Below, one piece after another: positions 9,802 through 20,500 of a stretch of DNA of 64,000 nucleotides (position 1 is its first letter; every line of letters begins with the position of its first letter). The position numbers were made by a program, and so were the translations under genes. Below the pieces are notes generated by a model. That model had not been told where the DNA came from. It ran no database searches and worked only from the letters and a program-made list of their open reading frames with translations. This DNA is from a virus. The stretch is from positions 53,754-117,753 of IMG/VR virus record IMGVR_UViG_3300021962_000040; one strand, 5' to 3'.

Positions 9802-11805
9802 ATGGGAATGAGATATTTAAATCAAAAAAGTTTAAAGTATATGCAAGATGGTGGAGCTGCTGCACCAGCACAAGAGGTATCTCTTTCCCAGCAAGTTGCA
9901 TCTATGTTGCAATCTGGTGCAGATCCTAGAAGTGTTGCTCAACAACTATTGTCAAGTGGTGTAGATGAAGCGGACATTAAAGAGATCTTTATGGATCTTG
10001 GAATGGCTCCTAGTGATGTTGATGCTTTATTTCAATCAGAAGAAGAAGTTCAACAAGAGTTAGATCAAGCATTGGCTGAAGCTCAAGCTGAAGAATCAGC
10101 AGCAGAACCAGCTGATCAACCTGAACCTGCAGATACTGAAGTGGAATTTGGTGCATTTGGTAATTCAATGCCAGAGGCTCAGTTTGGTTTAGAGACACCG
10201 TTGGCACCAACAATAAATCAATACTTTGGTGGTATTGCTAGACAAAAGGGTGATGACTATGTTAAAAATCCAATGGCTAATTATTTGCCAATGGATCTTG
10301 GTACAAAAGGTAATCCTGTTGGTGCAGCCTTTTTATTAGCTGAAGGATATACAGATTTATTTGGAGGAAAGACTGATCCAAACACTGGATTAAAAGAAGG
10401 TTTCTTTAGAGATGTTGATGTAAAAAAAGCAAGACAAAAAGCAGCCGTACCTTCATACTATGATTATAAAGTAACTACTGCTGCAGGTGATGATAAGGAA
10501 TATGTCACAGATAAATTGGATTTATATAATGCTGCAAAGAATGACGGTAGTCTAAGAACTAAACAGCAATATGCAAAAGATGTAGCTGCAAATTCACAAG
10601 TTGATTTTAACCCTAAGACTGGTCAATATGAGGGAGTGTTTTCAAGTAGAGCTATTGATAAAAGTCTATTAGGAAAACAACAGCAAGAAGATTTAAATAA
10701 ATTTTTGGAAAAAAGTGTCTCTGTTAAAGATTTAAATGATAGATTTGACCCAGAAACTGTTAAGATGATTACCCAGTCTCAAAAAGAAGGGATGGGATCT
10801 TTAGGTATAAATGCAATGGGTCAGGCCTCATCTTATAAAGATGTAGAAGCAAACCCATATTTATATGAAACAATGATGGGTGTAAATACATTACAAAGTA
10901 AAGGCACAACCCCTACACTTCCTGGTATGGAACAACCTAAAGGTTTACCCAATTACAGTTGGATGAACTCCGGAATTGTTCCTACTACATCTCCTGTATT
11001 AACAAATACAGCAGGTCCCAGAGCAGATCAACAAGCTCCTATGAGTTTTCAAGATTGGACTCTACAAGATCCTGTAAGACGTATGACACCAGATGCTCAA
11101 GCTCAATATAATTTATACATACAGTCTTTACCTAAACAAAAAGATGGTGGAGATATCAAATTACCTAAAGCTCAATTTGGTCCACCCGATTGGATGATGG
11201 GTAGTTTATTTACTACACCAACTGTGGTTAATGATCCTCAAGGTTTAAATAATTATTTTAGCAGCATGGGGCAAACTAATTATGCACAAGATACACAAGC
11301 TGTAGCTGATGCACAATTACAACAAAGACAGCCAGAGTTAGGTCCAACACCTCAGCAACAAGCAGCTCAAAATTTCTTTAAAGAAGGTGAACCTGTCTTT
11401 ACTGGTAAACCCATTCCTCCAGGAGCTCCTAAAGTGGAGATTACAAATAAACTTGCAGGAGATATAAATAGAGTTATGGATAGTAGAGCTATGCAAGGTT
11501 TTGGTAAAGTAAGTAACTTTGCTGTAAATGCTGCCGGCTTTGTTAATGAAATGTATAAAAACAAAAAAGCTAGAGAAGCGGAAGCAAGACTTTATGAAAT
11601 GAGTCAAGCTGATAATGCCTTTGGTTATTTTGAAGATCCTGTAAATAAGCAAGGAACCTGGGATACTAACACAGGTCTTGCTGAACAAGATAACCGTGTT
11701 GAATATATGAGAGCTCAACAAGGTGGAGAGATTGGTGAAATTGATTTAGATCCTGATACAATAGCAAGGCTTATTGCGGCTGGTGCTAACATCCAAATAT
11801 TATAA
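9802..11805 (+). CDS. Low-complexity virion/cargo protein of unknown function
   Basis: A 667-residue protein rich in Gln, Ala and Glu in its first 130 residues, with a probably disordered acidic stretch near residues 75-115. It begins with a short basic segment followed by YMQDGG, and has further KQKDGG and AQQGG motifs plus repeated AQFG tetrapeptides (near residues 127 and 455). These motifs also occur in the genes on either side. No enzyme domain is recognised. Its place between the tail protein and the giant polymerase suggests a protein packed in the virion and ejected with DNA, as for crAss-like cargo proteins; that is inference. Confidence 0.65.
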   Translation: MGMRYLNQKSLKYMQDGGAAAPAQEVSLSQQVASMLQSGADPRSVAQQLLSSGVDEADIKEIFMDLGMAPSDVDALFQSEEEVQQELDQALAEAQAEESAAEPADQPEPADTEVEFGAFGNSMPEAQFGLETPLAPTINQYFGGIARQKGDDYVKNPMANYLPMDLGTKGNPVGAAFLLAEGYTDLFGGKTDPNTGLKEGFFRDVDVKKARQKAAVPSYYDYKVTTAAGDDKEYVTDKLDLYNAAKNDGSLRTKQQYAKDVAANSQVDFNPKTGQYEGVFSSRAIDKSLLGKQQQEDLNKFLEKSVSVKDLNDRFDPETVKMITQSQKEGMGSLGINAMGQASSYKDVEANPYLYETMMGVNTLQSKGTTPTLPGMEQPKGLPNYSWMNSGIVPTTSPVLTNTAGPRADQQAPMSFQDWTLQDPVRRMTPDAQAQYNLYIQSLPKQKDGGDIKLPKAQFGPPDWMMGSLFTTPTVVNDPQGLNNYFSSMGQTNYAQDTQAVADAQLQQRQPELGPTPQQQAAQNFFKEGEPVFTGKPIPPGAPKVEITNKLAGDINRVMDSRAMQGFGKVSNFAVNAAGFVNEMYKNKKAREAEARLYEMSQADNAFGYFEDPVNKQGTWDTNTGLAEQDNRVEYMRAQQGGEIGEIDLDPDTIARLIAAGANIQIL

Positions 11806-11807
11806 AA

Positions 11808-14318
11808 ATGGCAAAAGTAAAAATTAATAGTTTACCTCCAGGCTTTACTATCAAAGATGGTAAAGTTATTACATCTATGCAACAAGGTGGTACTACAACT
11901 GGTGATCAATTTGACTTTGGTTTGACTACAACAGTTAAATCTGCTGACAGAGATAATGACACTAAAGATATAAGTATAAAATATACTTTGAACGCTGTCC
12001 CTAGGGAAGAAGCTAATATTGAAGCAGAAGGTGGAGAAACAGTCCTAACTGATTTGGATAATGATGGTTTGTTTGGTCTTTATGAAATTAAAGGACCAAG
12101 ACACACAAGTGGTGGTGTTCCTTTAAATCTACCAGAACAATCTTTTATCTTCTCAGATACAAAGGATATGAAACTGGGAGGTAAGGATCTTGAAGAGTTT
12201 GGAATTAAGAGTAAAAGAAAACTTAGCCCTGCAAAGATCTCAAAGAAGTATGATCTTAATACATATTATGGTTCTTACAAAGACCAATTTGCAGATGATA
12301 TTTCTATAAAGAGTGCTGAGTTAATGATGGACAAGAATAAACAAGCTTTGTCCAAGTTAGCTTTTGTACAAGAATCTAAGAAGGATTTTAAAGAGGGTGT
12401 TCCTGTAGCATCTCATGGCTACTTAGTTTCACAAGGTATTGATCCAATTGACTTTACAGCTAAAGTAGAAAAGATTTCTGCAGAGAAAGCAGCTAAGAAA
12501 GCAATTGATGCACTGCCTGAAGAGAAAAGACAACAGGTTCTTGCATTACAACAAATGATGCAACAAGCTGAAAGCTCTGAACAACAAATGGTTCAAGAAC
12601 CATCTCCTGAACAAATGGTTATGGAGACTGGTAAGTATGGTAAAGAATTAAGAAAAGCTGCACCAGGATTTGAAATGGGTAGTATTCCTAGTGGATCACC
12701 TTATGTATATGGTGCTGGTTTAGATATTACAGATCCAGATAATCCTGATGCATTAACATCTTATACAGCAGCACCCTATACCAACACTTTAACTCCAGAT
12801 CCAGGTGATGGTGATAAACCTAAACCAAAGGCTAATGCAAATGATGGCAGAGGTCCTAAAAAGAATGTTGCCGTTGATCAAGGTAGAGTTAACAGATATA
12901 ATAATATTGGAGTTCAAATGGACTTCAGCAATGTTGGTGAAACAAAGTATGTTGACTTACAACCATCAGAACAAAAGGCTGGTAGATATGGAGATGCAAC
13001 TCAGAATGAAGCTGGGTGGGTATCATCATGGAAAGGTATATATCCTGAATCAGATCAATTAATTCTTTCATTAGATGCTTATAAAGCAAAACCTGCAAAT
13101 TATAAAAATCCAGAAGTTGTTAAGTTTCAGAAATGGACTTATGATGAATACATTCCTGCTGAGGTAGAAAGAATTAACCAAAAAAGAGTTGAGGCCGGTT
13201 ATGCTCCATTAAATGAGCAGCAGACTAAAGACCTTACAGAAGATCTTAGAAATGATTTTGGTTTTGATGAAAAGCAAACAGGTAAAGGATATGATGGTAA
13301 GTTTGGTACATTTACGTCATCACGTAGACCATTTACCTATCAGATTAAACCTAATGAAATACCACCTCCACAAGGTTGTCCTTGTCCTGATGGAACGTTT
13401 TCACAAGCCTGCTGTCCACCTAAAGAACCACCTAAAGTTCCGCCTGTAGCTCCTCCTTCTAAAAGACCTGGAGCAGAATGGTGGTTACAAGATTTAATTC
13501 AATTAAATGCAATTGCAAATAGAGAAAGAGATATGTTCTTTCCTTTCCAACCTGCTGTTGCAAATGTTGATTTAGGATATGTATTGGAAGAACCTACTAG
13601 AGCTATTGCAGCAACTAATGAAAGACTTGGTTTACAAACTCAAGCAGCTGCTAGTTTTGGTGGACCTCAAGCTCTTGCAGCTAGAACTGCACAAGCACAA
13701 GGTCAGGCTGCTGCTGAAATTGCAAATGAGGTTGCAAGAGTAAACCAAAGAAACGTTAGTACTATTAACAATGGTTTGGCTATGCAAGCTCAAATGGATA
13801 TGCAGCTTGGTAGAGAAAGAAGAGATAGAACTGTTAAAGAGTATGATGATACTCAAGCTGTTCTTCAAAGATACATGGATGAAAAGAACTATGATAGAGA
13901 GCAATATGCAATGTCTTTATCTAATGCTGTTACCAATAGGGCTAACACATATAACTTAAATTCAATTCAAGATTATTTTCAAATTGATCCTACTACAGGT
14001 GGTATGCTTGGACAATTCTCAGGTAAGGCTTTTGAAGCTGTTGCACTTCCGGATCCTAATAGAAATATTAGGGATTATGCTGAGACAGCTAGAATGCTTA
14101 AGGCTGCCGGAATTGAGCCAACAGCGGAGTTAGTTCAAGGTGCAATGGGGCAACCTGTAGCTACAGCACAAGAGACAAATGCTCAAAGAGCTTTTAGATC
14201 ATTGCCTCCAGGATTCGGTTATGCTTATAATCCAGGAATGTATCAACAAGGTAAAGGTAAAAAGGGTAAGGAAATCAAACCTGCATTGCCTTTCTTCATG
14301 GGTAAGATTGGTGAATAA
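11808..14318 (+). CDS. Conserved virion protein of unknown function
   Basis: An 836-residue protein. The N-terminal 130 residues contain a conserved-looking block (EAEGGETVLTDLDNDGL, then GPRHTSGGVPLNLPEQ and SFIFSDT), a pattern I have seen in large structural proteins of several phages, without a known function. The centre is Pro/Gln rich with a CPCPDGTFSQACCPP cysteine cluster. Residues 560-740 are strongly helical and Gln/Ala/Arg rich, a likely coiled coil. It starts 3 nt after the previous gene and contains an early MQQGG motif and a basic C-terminal tail (QQGKGKKGKE). Probably a virion component by position. Confidence 0.65.
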   Translation: MAKVKINSLPPGFTIKDGKVITSMQQGGTTTGDQFDFGLTTTVKSADRDNDTKDISIKYTLNAVPREEANIEAEGGETVLTDLDNDGLFGLYEIKGPRHTSGGVPLNLPEQSFIFSDTKDMKLGGKDLEEFGIKSKRKLSPAKISKKYDLNTYYGSYKDQFADDISIKSAELMMDKNKQALSKLAFVQESKKDFKEGVPVASHGYLVSQGIDPIDFTAKVEKISAEKAAKKAIDALPEEKRQQVLALQQMMQQAESSEQQMVQEPSPEQMVMETGKYGKELRKAAPGFEMGSIPSGSPYVYGAGLDITDPDNPDALTSYTAAPYTNTLTPDPGDGDKPKPKANANDGRGPKKNVAVDQGRVNRYNNIGVQMDFSNVGETKYVDLQPSEQKAGRYGDATQNEAGWVSSWKGIYPESDQLILSLDAYKAKPANYKNPEVVKFQKWTYDEYIPAEVERINQKRVEAGYAPLNEQQTKDLTEDLRNDFGFDEKQTGKGYDGKFGTFTSSRRPFTYQIKPNEIPPPQGCPCPDGTFSQACCPPKEPPKVPPVAPPSKRPGAEWWLQDLIQLNAIANRERDMFFPFQPAVANVDLGYVLEEPTRAIAATNERLGLQTQAAASFGGPQALAARTAQAQGQAAAEIANEVARVNQRNVSTINNGLAMQAQMDMQLGRERRDRTVKEYDDTQAVLQRYMDEKNYDREQYAMSLSNAVTNRANTYNLNSIQDYFQIDPTTGGMLGQFSGKAFEAVALPDPNRNIRDYAETARMLKAAGIEPTAELVQGAMGQPVATAQETNAQRAFRSLPPGFGYAYNPGMYQQGKGKKGKEIKPALPFFMGKIGE

Positions 14319-14377
14319 ACCACAAAAGTTTAATAAATAAGTTTTTAAAACTTAGAAAATTTTAGTAATTTAGAGAT

Positions 14378-17300
14378 ATGGCAACATACACACAAGGATA
14401 CCAACCATACATGCCGGATTGGCAACCCTTTACGCCAGACTACAAATTCCTGTCTGATATATTAGAGGTTAAGACTAACAGGTATAATACAAACTATAAA
14501 GCATTAAATGATCTTTATAGCAAGGTTGTATATTCAGATCTTTCTAGAAAAGACACCCAGGATATGAGAAACCAATATGCTGAGACTTTGGGTAAGCAAT
14601 TGGAAATAGTTTCTGGAATGGATTTATCAGTAGCACAAAACGTTGATTCAGCAAAACAATTATTTAAACCTTTCTTTGAAGAGGATATAATTGTAAAAGA
14701 TCTGGTTGTTACAAAACAATATCAGAATGAAATGCAATATGCTAGTATGTTGATGAACTCTCCTGATAAAGATCAGAGAGAGATGTACTGGCAGACTGGT
14801 GTTAAAGCATTAGAATATCAGATGGAAGACTTTAAAAATGCTTCTGCTGATAAAGCATTAACTATGGGTGCACCCCGCTATACTCCAGATGCTGATTTGA
14901 ATGAAAAGGCAATTGAGTATTTAAAAAAGCAAGGTCTTGATGTTACTCAAGAATATGTTGATGAAACTGGTTATTGGATTGTAAAAGATAGAAATGGAAA
15001 CTTAGTTACTCAACAAGCTTATGTGATGGCACAGAAAGCATTGAGTGATGATCCAATGGTTCAACAAGCTTACTATACAGATGCTTATGTAAAGTCTAGA
15101 GACTTTGCAAAGTCTGGTATTGATGCCGGTCAGTTTAGATCTGTTGATGAAGGTCAAGCTGCTTGGGCAAAAGAAACTATTTCTAGAGTTGAAGCTCAAA
15201 TTGCTGCTAGATCAATCAAGCAGAAGGATAAAGTTGAAGAACTAAAGAATGCAAATATCAACTGGGATGAGTATGTAAAACAGTCTGGTATTATTCCAGG
15301 ATCTGATGAAGATAAAGAATATGTAACTCAGAAAAGATCTTATGATGCGGCTTTATCTGGATTACAACTTACAGAAGAAACATTAAAGAATTCACAAGGT
15401 AGTCCTGATCAAAGTACTCAAGGTTTATTGAATAGAGCTTATAACCTTATCATGGGTTATAATATGCAGAATGATTTAAGTGCAGCTGCTGTTGCATTTT
15501 CTAATATCAATAAAAGCAGAGAGCTTAAAGTTAATGAGTATAAAAAACAACAACTTCAATTTCAGCATGACTTTTCTAAAATGGCGGCTGAGTATCAATA
15601 TGATGTTGCATTAGAAGGTCTTAAACAACAAAATAGAGTTGAGCTTGAAAAAGTAAAACAAAAACTTGCAGATCCTTTTGGTGCAATGATTTCAGATATT
15701 CTTTCTGGAGGTGGTGCAAATTATGGACAATTAGGTACTGAAGAAGTTATGACAGATCCTGAAACAGGTAAACCTCTTGATCCAAAAGATGCTGACTACG
15801 TAAAGATTATTAATGGTAAGTATAATAATTTAAGAGCTGATGTTGTAGAAGATCAAGTTAATCTTGCTTTGAATGCATTAGAAAAGATTGAACCTAATGC
15901 AAATAACTATTATAAAGTTAATGAGCAGATTAAAGGTGACCTTCCTACTATTAAAAGAGAATTATTAAAACCTGAGAATGCAGGAATAGCTGATAAGTTC
16001 TATAAGGATATTGCTAACAAGTTTAGAGATTCTGAACAACTTATGGCACAAAATCCAAACTTTGTAAAAAGAAACGGAGGAGCTGACTATCAAGATTTAA
16101 ATTCTCAATTTGAAAAGACAACAGCTAAAAGAATGCAGTTTGATGCTGCAGTAACTCAAGGTAACCAGATCTACTATGATAACTTTATGAAAGTTGTTAC
16201 ATCAGAATTAGGTGACCAAGCTAAGTATGTTAAAAAAGAATTTGAGAATGGAGCACCTAAGATTTTTAAGAATAATCAAGGTGGTCAAATTGATTTAAAA
16301 TCAGAGTCTGAGTTTATTGCTGATTATGTTGCTGCAGCTAAAGCAAAGCAAATTAAAAAAGGTGATGGTGGAAAAGGTGGTCATATAGGCTGGTCTTATG
16401 ATACTCCTGAAAGATCCGATAGATATACAGCAGGAATGATTATAGGAGGTCTTGCACCAAGTCCTCAGTATTTAACTGAACGGGCTCAATCAAGACCTAC
16501 AACAGGAGGTTGGAGATTCAATGAAAATGCAGCAAAGTCTGAAGCAGCTGCTGCATACAGTAGACAAAAGCAATTAATCAATGGAACATTAAACGGTACT
16601 CTTGAAACTATTGCTGAACAAGATGGTAAAAAGATAGATGCAAAAGTAAGAATGTTCCAACCTTGGGATCCTTATCAATATATGAGAGGTAAATCTTTAC
16701 AGGAAATGGAAACTGGAGATGCTTTGAAAAATCCTTTTTATGTTACTCAGGTTGACCCTGTAAGCATGAGAAAAGATATTGGTCAGGTTCAAGCTTTAGC
16801 TGATGTTGTTAAACAAGTAAATCAAACACCGTCTCAAGATTTAATTTTTCACCAAGGTGATATTGGTAAAATAGAGGGTGTTGAAATGAATGTACCAGAT
16901 CCTAAAGCAAGAAAAATTTATGATCTTTGGCTGCAAGACATGGCCCGCTTTAGAGATCCTAAAGCTTCTAAGACAAATATACCAAGTGTTACAATTGGTT
17001 ATGCTCCAGCTTATGGACCACCTGATCAATTAGCAAAAGATAAAGCAGCTTATGTAATGACATTTAATACAGCTTGGTTAAAAAGTCTTCAAGGTACTTC
17101 TGATAAGCCAGGTGCTATTGGATTAAAAGATGTTGAAGATTATCAGCAGATTACAATATCATTTCCTCAAACTGCAGATATGAACCCTAAAAAAGCTGGT
17201 GAATATAATTTCTCTGCTACTGTAAATGAAGTTACTTATAGTCCTAACAAACAAGTAGTTCATAATATTCAAGGTGGTGGAAAATTTAGAGTTTATCCAG

Positions 17301-17536
17301 ATGCAAATAGCAATTTTATTGGAGAATTCATATCTTTACAATATAATCCACAATCAGGTAATTTTGATACAATGCCGGCTGAGAGAGTAAACCTAACTCA
17401 GATGATGCAAGAAAGAAATGAAACAGTTGGATATATTGATAACTTGGTAACTAATTATGTTGGAACATTGTATCAAATTGCACAACAGAATAATAGAGAC
17501 CAAGCAAATACTAAGAAAACCAAAGCTAAAAAATAA
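14378..17536 (+). CDS. Large helical virion/ejection protein of unknown function
   Basis: A 1052-residue protein starting MATYTQGYQPYMPDWQPFTPDY, followed by long helical segments with Gln, Lys and Glu. Its N-terminal 'PDWQPFTPDYKFL' signature is characteristic of a protein that sits directly upstream of the RNA polymerase gene in crAss-like phages, where it is likely a cargo or ejection protein. No catalytic motif or membrane segment is evident. A 59-nt gap upstream holds an AT-rich palindrome (AAGTTTTTAAAACTT near 14339). It is followed after 15 nt by the giant polymerase gene in the same direction. Confidence 0.65.
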   Translation: MATYTQGYQPYMPDWQPFTPDYKFLSDILEVKTNRYNTNYKALNDLYSKVVYSDLSRKDTQDMRNQYAETLGKQLEIVSGMDLSVAQNVDSAKQLFKPFFEEDIIVKDLVVTKQYQNEMQYASMLMNSPDKDQREMYWQTGVKALEYQMEDFKNASADKALTMGAPRYTPDADLNEKAIEYLKKQGLDVTQEYVDETGYWIVKDRNGNLVTQQAYVMAQKALSDDPMVQQAYYTDAYVKSRDFAKSGIDAGQFRSVDEGQAAWAKETISRVEAQIAARSIKQKDKVEELKNANINWDEYVKQSGIIPGSDEDKEYVTQKRSYDAALSGLQLTEETLKNSQGSPDQSTQGLLNRAYNLIMGYNMQNDLSAAAVAFSNINKSRELKVNEYKKQQLQFQHDFSKMAAEYQYDVALEGLKQQNRVELEKVKQKLADPFGAMISDILSGGGANYGQLGTEEVMTDPETGKPLDPKDADYVKIINGKYNNLRADVVEDQVNLALNALEKIEPNANNYYKVNEQIKGDLPTIKRELLKPENAGIADKFYKDIANKFRDSEQLMAQNPNFVKRNGGADYQDLNSQFEKTTAKRMQFDAAVTQGNQIYYDNFMKVVTSELGDQAKYVKKEFENGAPKIFKNNQGGQIDLKSESEFIADYVAAAKAKQIKKGDGGKGGHIGWSYDTPERSDRYTAGMIIGGLAPSPQYLTERAQSRPTTGGWRFNENAAKSEAAAAYSRQKQLINGTLNGTLETIAEQDGKKIDAKVRMFQPWDPYQYMRGKSLQEMETGDALKNPFYVTQVDPVSMRKDIGQVQALADVVKQVNQTPSQDLIFHQGDIGKIEGVEMNVPDPKARKIYDLWLQDMARFRDPKASKTNIPSVTIGYAPAYGPPDQLAKDKAAYVMTFNTAWLKSLQGTSDKPGAIGLKDVEDYQQITISFPQTADMNPKKAGEYNFSATVNEVTYSPNKQVVHNIQGGGKFRVYPDANSNFIGEFISLQYNPQSGNFDTMPAERVNLTQMMQERNETVGYIDNLVTNYVGTLYQIAQQNNRDQANTKKTKAKK

Positions 17537-17551
17537 GTTATACCAATTATA

Positions 17552-20500
17552 ATGGCTGATAATATTACTCAACAACTAGAGCAAAATGGGGCTTTACCAA
17601 GTGCGGAGCCTATGATTCCTTCAAGCGGTAGATTTGATTATCAACCGGTTGCTGATTTATTGTTACCTCCCAACACTCCTGAGTTTACGGAGCTGATGAC
17701 CCCGGAGTATAAAGCAATGCTTGAAAGGCACGCAAGTCAAATTAATAGTTTTGCTCCTGCTGCTATTGGTAATTTAAATGACCCTAATCCAACATTAGCT
17801 ACAGATACCCTTAATCCTTTTAGACAAAAGGTTGGTTTAGATTTATCTACACCTGAAGGTAAGATGCAGTTGTTTAGAAATGCTGGAATGAGTGCTAAAC
17901 CTACAGGTGAAGTAAAAATTGCAGATCCTTTATATGCTGGTATTAGATCACATAACTTTGATAGATACTATAAGCATGCTGAGTTTTCTAATTTAGGTTG
18001 GCATCCTTATGCAAATAATGAGGAGACTTACAATGCAAACTCTTCTTGGTGGGATGATGCTGGCCGTATGATGGGTCAGTTTACAGGTTTAGCAGGTACA
18101 GGTTTTGTTTCAGCTTATAGATCTATTGGTGATTTATTTGATGATGATGATTATTTTACAGGAACTGATTTAACATCAGCTTCTGAATTTGCTGATGCAA
18201 TGCGTATTGGTAATTCTACAAGAGGTGGTTTTGGTGGTGGACTCAATAATTTATTATTACAGTCTGGTTATACAATGGGTGTAATTGGATCTATTGCTGT
18301 AGAAGAACTTGCCTTATGGGGAGCTGCTGCTGCACAAGGTGGTCTGAACCCTGTATCAGATGCGGCTGCTGTAAGCAGAACTGGTTGGAACATTGCTAGA
18401 CTTGGTAAGACAATTGCTAATACATTTGATTTAAGTAGACTTACCAATGCAACTAGAAATATGTATAGAGGACTTAGATCTGTTGATTCAGCTAAGGATG
18501 TATATACAGGATTTAAAGCAGGCGGAAGATTTTTGGCAGATGTTATTGCTCCAGAAACTGCACAAGCAATTAGAAGTTTAACTAGTACAGCTAATGGTGC
18601 TCAGAACTTGAGCAATATGGCTAAGGTTGCTAAAACCTTTGGAGGCTTTTATAGAGATTTGAGATCTTTGAATTTGGCACTTGCTGAATCTAAGATGGAA
18701 GGTGGTATGGTTTATCAACAACAGTTGGCAAATGGTTATGCACTTAAAACTCAAATGAATAATGGACAGCCTTTAGATGAAGCTCAAATGAACGATGTTG
18801 TTGAAAAAGCATCAAGAGCTGCTTACTATACTACATTATTGAATGCTCCAACTATTTATCTTTCTAACCAACTTGTATTAGGTAATGCATTTGGTGCATA
18901 CAATAGAACTTTATCAAGAGTACTTCAAGATAATGTTGAAGGTCTTGGTAGAAGAGTTATTAAAACACAAGGAACTAGAGTAGCCGGTAAAATGGCAACT
19001 AGACCTTTTGCTGATGCAGGAACGGGTGTTGTTGGATATTTGAATAGAATGAAAGCTGCTGGTGTAACTGGTAGTGCAAAGATGGCTGCACAAGCTTCTT
19101 TAAGATACTTTTCAGCAAACTTATCTGAAGGTCTTCAGGAAGTTGCACAGGAAGCTATTGCTGTTGGTACTAAAGGATATCACCAAGCATTATTAGAAGA
19201 TCCAGCTTCAGGAGGTAGAGACTTATTAATGGGTACAATTTCTTCAGCTGTTGGTTCTCAGTTTAGTGCTCAAGGTTTTGAAACCTTTATGTCTGGATTT
19301 ATGATGGGAGGTATTGTACAAGGACCTCAAAAATTATTCTTCCAAGGTGTACCTACTTTGTATCAAAAGACTTTTGAGAAAACAAAGTATGAAGAGTACA
19401 GAAAGAATAAGCAAGAATTTATTGATGGATTAGTTAAATCAATGAATGATACATATGAGGTTACTGCAAATAACCCAATGGAATCAATCTTTGATACCAA
19501 CAAAACAAACTTAGTTACACAAAAGCAAGCCTCTGTAGATATGATGCAAGCTGCTTTTGACCAATCTAATTTTGATTTTGTGGATGCAAAAGACTTTTCT
19601 AAGTTCCAAGCAATCTACACAGTACTTGCAAATGATAAAGGTGGTGAATTCAAATCTCAATTTGAAGACTACCTTAAAATGACAGATCAAGAATTAGCAG
19701 AAGCTTTCCCTACAGCAAAATCTGAGGTTAAGTCAGGTAAGCTAAGACAGAGAATGCAAGATATGATTAGCAAGATTGATGAACTTGAAGAATCATATTA
19801 TGTAAATAAATCTAAATTCAACAATCCTTTTGATGCTTCTATCTATAAGTTTGGATCAAGAGAATGGAATGAAGAGAAGATCAAACAAATGTCTTTTGAA
19901 CATGCAAGATATCTTTACATGTTTACTGAAGATGGTTTCAAAAGAGCTGTTGAAAGATCACAAAAAATTTATGATGAACTAGCTGCTGATCCTATTGTAG
20001 GTAAAATGGCAGCAAGTGATATCACCGTATTACTTGATGAGAACAGTCTTCAAAAAGAAATTGCAACATTACTTGCTGAGATTGGAACTTTAGATGCAAA
20101 AGAAAATAAAGATCTAATTGATTCAAAGACTGCAAAGCTTGAAGGTCTTAACGGCATCCTTTCTGTATTATATGCAGAAGAGAATATTACCAAGGATGGT
20201 GCTTTTGACAGACGTAAAGTAGGTAAGTTAAGAGGAGCATTTGAAAAGTATGTACAGAAACTTGCAAAGAGCAATGATTCTTTCAGTGATCCTGATAAAG
20301 TTTCTGAGGCATTAAAGAAGATTGTAGACTACCGTGAATTAAAAGGTAGAGCTATTGCTTATAATAAGTCTATTGAGTACATGAACAACCCTGAAAGATT
20401 TGATGAAATCCGTAAGAGAAGTTATGACTTCATGAAAAATATCTACAAGAATAGAGCAGAGGTTTTCAGAAAATCAGTAAAGAGTTATGTTGGCAAGATT